This document shows positions 7,763 to 11,291 of a stretch of 11,291 nucleotides of DNA, one piece after another. Below the pieces are notes generated by a model. That model saw nothing but the letters and a program-made list of their open reading frames with translations. It was not told the DNA's origin and did no database searches. Each line of letters opens with the position of its first letter. Position 1 is the first letter of the stretch. Position numbers and translations under genes: made by a program. Source of the DNA: Acidobacteriaceae bacterium (GTDB taxonomy: Bacteria > Acidobacteriota > Terriglobia > Terriglobales > Acidobacteriaceae); NCBI GenBank assembly GCA_003165855.1, contig PMXH01000317.1, positions 1,643 through 12,933 of the forward strand, given 5' to 3'.

Positions 7763-8263
7763 CGACGACAGTGTAGAAACGCCCTTGCTTGCTGGAGCGA
7801 CAAACGATCCCTTGTTCGTCTGTGAGATTGCCGAAAAGAGGCACAGGAGGGGTCTTAGGCAATCTAGGCCGGGCACGTGCCTCTGGTACTTCCCCAGATC
7901 CTGCTATTGCTCAGAGTTCCCTGAAGACTCAGCGGCGGTCTGCCAATGTCGGGCAAGACCATCGACATTCCGAATGTCCGGCTGATTCGCCTGACAACAA
8001 GCACGCGCCAATTTATGGGTTAAACAGGATTGATCGCGATCATTTTCCCGAAAGCAGACTTCTCGCCACTTTTCCTGAGTTTCCCGCCATTCGGAGCTGA
8101 GCGCAAATTTCCCACGAGTTGTGGCAGGTCCGCGAAGAATGAGTTTTGAGCGGTTACTTCGGTTCAAGGGACGAGCGCGAACCGGCCTCATTCACTGGCT
8201 GCCTAGATATTATTAGATTTGCGTTCGGCTCACTTCAGATCGGAGCCGTTTCGCTGGCGCGCC

Positions 8264-8965
8264 ATGATGACAGGTCTCGACTCGAGTTCGTGGGACAGTG
8301 AAGGGAATCTTCTTGTCCCCCTGCACGGAATCCGAATCGCTCTGGGGCTGAGCCTTCTGGCCGCCAGCGTCTTCTGCGTGCTTACGTACCTGGGCGAAAG
8401 ACGGTGGCATGATCAAAACCCGGGAGATTCCGGCTCATTTGTAACTCCGCCGTGGATATGGGGCCTCCGCCTCACCCTGGTGCTGGTGCCGTTTGTCCTT
8501 AGTGTGTTGCTGATCTCAACCCGCAGCGAACATTCCAAAGCGGCCGGCGCGGGCGTGGCGTTTGCACTGTTCTCCTTAGGGTTATTGCTTGGCATCGCAG
8601 GCCTTTTGGGTCTGTTTCTCGCGTTCTTCCCGGATCCTTATACTTTGCCAGACCTTGTCGCAATTCTCACGTTTCTTGCCAGCAGTCTCTGGATTGTGGT
8701 TTCAGCAATCCGGATTGGAAAAGTAAGCTTTGGTTTATTTTTTCTGGCCCTCGTGACAACCGCAGTCTGCCTCATCTGGGGAAATCATGTCTTGGACGAT
8801 AAAGAGTACAAGCTCGGGCGGCAGCATGAAGAGCAGAAAGGCAAGCCACCATTGAGCTTGTTGCTCCCCTCGAACGCGCCCAACACGTCCTTACCTCGGA
8901 AGCCGAAATCTCTCGGGGTTGAGGCTAAATCGATTTCACTCACCGAAGGCCTTAGGTCCCAATGA
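8264..8965 (+). CDS. Unrecognised five-helix inner-membrane protein
   Basis: 233 residues from ATG 8264. Five hydrophobic segments are visible at about 24-44, 66-85, 97-122, 129-149 and 154-174. They are separated by short loops and followed by a charged, Pro/Lys/Ser-rich tail of about 60 residues (175-233). No catalytic or binding motif stands out and I do not recognise the family. The start is uncertain: neither ATG 8264 nor the adjacent ATG 8267 has a clear ribosome site, and an in-frame TTG at 8219 could add 15 residues. It is convergent with the ATPase gene and separated from it by the minus-strand terminator. A membrane location is well supported by the hydrophobic pattern; nothing can be said about its role. 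Confidence 0.7.
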   Translation: MMTGLDSSSWDSEGNLLVPLHGIRIALGLSLLAASVFCVLTYLGERRWHDQNPGDSGSFVTPPWIWGLRLTLVLVPFVLSVLLISTRSEHSKAAGAGVAFALFSLGLLLGIAGLLGLFLAFFPDPYTLPDLVAILTFLASSLWIVVSAIRIGKVSFGLFFLALVTTAVCLIWGNHVLDDKEYKLGRQHEEQKGKPPLSLLLPSNAPNTSLPRKPKSLGVEAKSISLTEGLRSQ

Positions 8966-8998
8966 TCTTGTTGCTCCTCAGCGCCGGCTCCGGCCAAT

Positions 8999-9026
8999 AA
9001 AAAGGGCGCCGGAATTAACCGGCGCC
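8999..9026 (-). terminator. Intrinsic terminator of the AAA+ ATPase gene
   Basis: A perfect 8-bp GC stem (GGCGCCGG at 9005-9012 with CCGGCGCC at 9019-9026) encloses a six-base loop. On the minus strand it is followed by CC and then five T residues (8999-9003). It lies 50 bp beyond the ATPase stop codon in the right orientation. On the plus strand no T-run follows, so it should not stop plus-strand transcripts efficiently. Confidence 0.88.
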
Positions 9027-9076
9027 TCGAGGGCTCGCAAGATGCGGTCGAGCGAGTTGGGTAATCTCAAAAGAAC

Positions 9077-10246
9077 TTATTTGCTCTCCGCGACGGGGCT
9101 AGCCCCGAAGTCGCCGCGGCGGTTGTTGGCTGCGGTGCGCGCGGCGCGGGCCGCCGGCATATTGGCGACTGCTGCCGCTCCGTAACGCTCCAGCAGCACC
9201 GGCGCCATAGTGTTTTCCGCTTCCTTGACGAAGATCATCTGATTCTCGGAAGCCATATCCACGCGGACGAAGTCTCCCAGTTTCACCTGGGCAGTGGCCA
9301 CCAGATTTGCCAGCGGGAAAACCAGATGCCGTTCAATCGCCCGCTTCAGATGACGCGCGCCGTAACGCGGGTCGGTTCCTTCCTTCAGCAAAAACTCCTT
9401 TACCCCGGTGGTGCAGTTGAACACAAACTGATTGACGCCGGCCGCCATGAGCACGCGCTGCTGCACCATGCCCAGTTCGATCTCCAGAATCTGCGCCAGA
9501 TGCTCGTCGCGCAGCGTCTTGAACACCACGGTCTTGTCGATGCGGTTCATGAACTCCGGTGTGAACTTGCGCCGCGCGGCTTCGACCGCGGTGCGCTGAA
9601 TCTTGTCGTCGAAGCTGTTGTCCACTTCCACCACTCGAGGCGCAAAGCCCAGGCCACCGTCCACCAGGTCGGTCATCTCGCTGGCCCCCAGGTTCGAGGT
9701 CAGGATGATGATGCACTGCGACAGGTCGACGCGGCGATTGTCGCCCAGCGTGAGCGTCGCCTTATCCAGAATCCCGAGCAGCAGTTGCCACAGCGAGTCG
9801 CTGGCCTTCTCGATTTCGTCAAACAGAAGAATCGAGAGCTTCAGCTTCTCGGTGAACCACTGGTTCAGCGCTTCCTGCGTCAGCAGCGGATGCGTCTCAC
9901 GATGCCCGAGGTATCCCGGAGGCGAGCCAATCAGCTTCGCAATCTCGTGGGAGTGCTGGAACTCGGCGCAGTCGATCTTGATGCAGGCGTGCGCATCGCC
10001 GAACAGGGCTTCGGCCATGGCTTCCACCACGCGAGTCTTGCCCGAGCCGGTCGGCCCCAGAAAAAGCAGGTTGCCCACGGGACGCCCAGGAGCGTTCAGG
10101 CCCGCCAGAAACATCTGGTAGATTTCGGCGACCTTTTCCACAGCCTGGTCCTGGCCCACAATGCGGCGGCGCAGGGCGGTTTCAAACTCTCCAGCGTCGG
10201 CGCTGCGGCGGTTCGGATCGAGCACGGTAGCAAGGTTCGTTCTCAT
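9077..10246 (-). CDS. Stand-alone Clp-type AAA+ ATPase (ClpA/ClpC second-domain class)
   Basis: 389 residues with one AAA+ module and the ClpB/ClpA small domain; there is no N-domain and no first ring. Walker A is G64-P-T-G-S-G-K70-T71, Walker B is L-L-F-D143-E144, and sensor 1 is the ILTSN segment (181-185). The probable arginine finger is R235 in FTPEFMNRID, and sensor 2 is R298 in GARHLKRAI. The pore loop G111-Y112-L-G keeps the substrate-gripping tyrosine of unfoldases. L199-G200-F201, in DGGLGFAP, sits where ClpA, ClpX and ClpC carry their I/V-G-F/L ClpP-docking loop. An unfolding or remodelling role powered by ATP, perhaps feeding a peptidase, is inferred. The tail (about 355-389) is Ala/Arg-rich and looks disordered. 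The frame is open upstream to TTG 10357, but the candidate promoter lies around that position, so I prefer ATG 10246 even though its ribosome site is poor. Confidence 0.92.
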   Translation of the reverse strand: MRTNLATVLDPNRRSADAGEFETALRRRIVGQDQAVEKVAEIYQMFLAGLNAPGRPVGNLLFLGPTGSGKTRVVEAMAEALFGDAHACIKIDCAEFQHSHEIAKLIGSPPGYLGHRETHPLLTQEALNQWFTEKLKLSILLFDEIEKASDSLWQLLLGILDKATLTLGDNRRVDLSQCIIILTSNLGASEMTDLVDGGLGFAPRVVEVDNSFDDKIQRTAVEAARRKFTPEFMNRIDKTVVFKTLRDEHLAQILEIELGMVQQRVLMAAGVNQFVFNCTTGVKEFLLKEGTDPRYGARHLKRAIERHLVFPLANLVATAQVKLGDFVRVDMASENQMIFVKEAENTMAPVLLERYGAAAVANMPAARAARTAANNRRGDFGASPVAESK

Positions 10247-10339
10247 AAGGTAGTTGTCTGTCCTGTCCCAGGCCGTGTCTCCGGCCTTTTGCCTGCTTTT
10301 CGCCGAACCTGCCAGGCTTCTGTTGCCTGCGACTCCCCC

Positions 10340-10367
10340 ATCTTCCAGAGGTGACAAAATCTGTCAA
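10340..10367 (-). promoter_or_regulatory. Candidate promoter of the AAA+ ATPase gene
   Basis: On the minus strand a consensus TTGACA (10362-10367) is followed after 16 bp by GAAGAT (10340-10345), a weak -10 that keeps the important A2 and T6. The -35 box overlaps an inverted repeat, TGACA-N5-TGTCA, which could be an operator. Transcription from here would start near 10333 and leave a leader of about 85 nt before ATG 10246. Confidence 0.4.
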
Positions 10368-10559
10368 TGAAAACCAGTCGCTGGCCTGATCTGATAGCCG
10401 TCCGGGCTACCTTGGATTAAGCAAGCGTCTGGCCACCGATGGCGGATGGTTTGAGAAACCGAAAACCCTATATTTGGCTGGACTTAGATCGTTGCCCGCC
10501 ATATTAGAACATCCCGCAGTGGAAAGCTAAGAGAAAGGAAGAGAAATAGTTTGCGCAAG

Positions 10560-10716
10560 GGGAAAGGGCAAGTACCCAGTACCGAGTACCAAGCAGCCGG
10601 GCAGGCGGCGGGTAGATTAGTTGATTTCCCTCCGGGCTGCCCTGTTTTCCCTGCGGCCGCGCCCTTGACCCGCATCCGGAAAACCGTGCTCGGTACCAGG
10701 TACTCGAAACTTTCCC
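10560..10716. repeat. Imperfect inverted-repeat element with AGTACC heptamers
   Basis: The left arm has GGGAAAG (10560-10566) and three tandem heptamers AGTACCC, AGTACCG, AGTACCA (10571-10591). The right arm, read in reverse complement, has GGGAAAG (10710-10716), AGTACC (10699-10704), GGTACC (10692-10697) and then GAGCAC. The arms match in the same order with small offsets. Inside, GCAGCC (left) and GGCTGC (right) can also pair. The whole could fold as a long bulged hairpin of about 157 bp. A REP-like or MITE-like element is possible, but no target duplication is evident. Confidence 0.45.
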
Positions 10717-10795
10717 ATTGAACAAGGGGGGATGACCGGTGGTAACTGGTAAAGGTCGAGAGCTGCGGATTAGCATCCAAGTGAGTGGCTTTCCT

Positions 10796-10801
10796 GGAGG
10801 G
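10796..10801 (+). promoter_or_regulatory. Ribosome binding site deciding a TTG start
   Basis: GGAGGG, 4 nt before TTG 10806. An in-frame stop (TGA 10782-10784) lies just upstream, so the only other nearby option is GTG 10785, which lacks such a site. Confidence 0.6.
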
Positions 10802-10805
10802 ATTC

Positions 10806-11291
10806 TTGCGACGCTTGTCGGTGCTCACGATTGCTGCTGTTTCCTGTCTTCTATTTGGCGGGGCCGCCATGCGGCTGAGCCCAAGGCTTTCCTCGGCACT
10901 GGCGGCGCAACCGCAAAGCGCGCAAGCGGTGCCGGCAGTGGCCGCTGCAACCGCACCAGGTGCGCAACTGAAGCCGGTGAGCGCCACGCTCTCCAGCACT
11001 GTAAAGCCCGCGGACATCCCTTCGCTCCAACCTTCCGCCGCTCCCGGCACCGAGATCTACACCGCGAAGCGCGGAGAAAGCATCCCAACGGTTGCCCATA
11101 CATATTTGAAGAGGACTGCATACCTCACTTCCTCGGAGCTCGCCGAAGCCATCCGCCACGCAAATGGCAACCGCTCCGGCAACATACTAAAGGGAGGCGA
11201 GCAGATCACCATCCCCGGAATTCTCTCCGCGCCCATCGTCGAGAAGACAATTCCCGTGGCCAAAGACTTTGAAGTCCGCGCCGTCTACCTC
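10806..11291 (+). CDS. Exported LysM-domain protein, N-terminal part; possible glycoside-hydrolase-like domain beyond the edge
   Basis: The plus frame is open from TTG 10806 to the right edge (162 codons). Residues 1-22 form a signal peptide or anchor (MRRLSVLTIAAV, then a hydrophobic run); a possible cleavage site is near ALA-A at 31-34. Residues about 35-80 are an Ala/Pro/Gln-rich linker. Residues about 83-138 match a LysM domain: EIYTAKRGESIPTVAHTYL, then SSELAEAIRHANGN, ILKGGEQITIPGI. LysM domains bind N-acetylglucosamine-containing glycans such as peptidoglycan. The last visible residues, KDFEVRAVYL, resemble the opening strand (vRGIYvT) of the putative glycoside-hydrolase family PF13200/DUF4015; that is an inference from ten residues only. 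It probably acts at the cell wall or periplasm. The start rests on the ribosome site and the signal peptide. Confidence 0.8.
   Translation, partial: MRRLSVLTIAAVSCLLFGGAAMRLSPRLSSALAAQPQSAQAVPAVAAATAPGAQLKPVSATLSSTVKPADIPSLQPSAAPGTEIYTAKRGESIPTVAHTYLKRTAYLTSSELAEAIRHANGNRSGNILKGGEQITIPGILSAPIVEKTIPVAKDFEVRAVYL

Larger units (their letters stand above)
7602..8263. other. Intergenic stretch without a convincing gene, rich in hairpins
   Basis: Open frames here (for example 7789-8100 plus and 7904-8191 minus) show no recognisable domain and have the look of non-coding translation. I see no tRNA, rRNA or transposase remnant that I can name. What stands out is a run of perfect inverted repeats. 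These are TAAGCGCTTA (7643-7652), a 7-bp stem at 7668-7687, a 6-bp stem with TTT loop at 7710-7724, and a 7-bp stem with CTC loop at 7746-7762. Next are an 8-bp stem with one mismatch at 7800-7823 and an 8-bp stem closing 7837-7884. Last come GACATTC-C-GAATGTC (7964-7978) and TGATCGCGATCA (8031-8042). A structured RNA, protein-binding sites or a decayed element are all possible. Confidence 0.5.
10368..10805. other. Intergenic region between ATPase and LysM genes
   Basis: I see no supported gene in this stretch; open frames on both strands have no recognisable domain. It contains the inverted-repeat element at 10560-10716 and, just after it, a short direct repeat (CCGGTGGTAACTGGTAA, 10737-10753). 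A promoter for the LysM gene must lie here or further up, but I could not pick one with confidence. Confidence 0.5.

Noticed and set aside
7789..8100. 103-codon plus-strand frame
   Set aside because: No domain, no ribosome site, and composition like translated non-coding DNA.
8151..8175. GGTTCAAGGG as a tRNA T-arm
   Set aside because: No acceptor or anticodon arms can be found around it.
7904..8191. 95-codon minus-strand frame
   Set aside because: Considered as a remnant gene, but I recognise no family and no start signal.
9326..10354. 342-codon plus-strand frame opposite the Clp-like ATPase gene
   Set aside because: It is antisense to a gene with complete AAA+ motifs and its translation shows no domain; long shadow frames are expected opposite GC-rich coding sequence.
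10739..11272. 177-codon plus-strand frame overlapping the LysM gene
   Set aside because: A different frame in the same region encodes a signal peptide and a LysM domain with a good ribosome site; this one is Arg/His-rich shadow translation.

Overview
The window looks like a chromosomal segment of a soil-type Acidobacteriota (Terriglobia-like) bacterium. This is inferred from gene content: an Oar-like TonB-dependent receptor with an N-terminal carboxypeptidase-regulatory domain, a lipobox-bearing M13 peptidase, a DUF4139-like exported protein, and a LysM protein whose end resembles the start of a glycoside-hydrolase-like domain. No ribosomal or other phylogenetic marker is present, so the assignment is tentative.

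Layout, left to right. (1) Bases 1-2420, minus strand: most of a TonB-dependent outer-membrane receptor, running off the left edge. (2) A 261-bp divergent intergenic region, then 2682-4739 plus: a complete M13 (neprilysin-like) zinc metallopeptidase. (3) After a 20-bp convergent gap, 4760-6451 minus: an exported DUF4139-like protein. (4) Divergent from it, 6659-7123 plus: a small cupin. (5) A gene-poor stretch of about 1.1 kb (7124-8263). It holds an 80-residue ORF with a VPEGGST-plus-transmembrane C-terminus resembling exosortase sorting signals, a minus-strand micro-ORF interrupted by TAG, and a series of perfect hairpins and palindromes. (6) 8264-8965 plus: an unrecognised five-helix membrane protein. 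(7) 9077-10246 minus: a stand-alone AAA+ unfoldase of the ClpA/ClpC second-domain type, with a clear intrinsic terminator after it and a candidate promoter before it. (8) An intergenic region with an imperfect inverted-repeat element carrying AGTACC heptamers. (9) 10806 to the right edge, plus: the start of an exported LysM protein.

Almost every gene faces away from or towards its neighbour, so this is a set of single-gene units rather than an operon. Several products act at the envelope (receptor, peptidase, DUF4139-like protein, LysM protein, membrane protein), but nothing in the sequence ties them into one pathway. No defence system, CRISPR array, tRNA, rRNA, integrase or transposase was recognised. 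The items most worth a second look are the single-ring Clp-like ATPase with an L-G-F loop at the ClpP-docking position, the VPEGGST small protein, and the structured 7602-8263 stretch.
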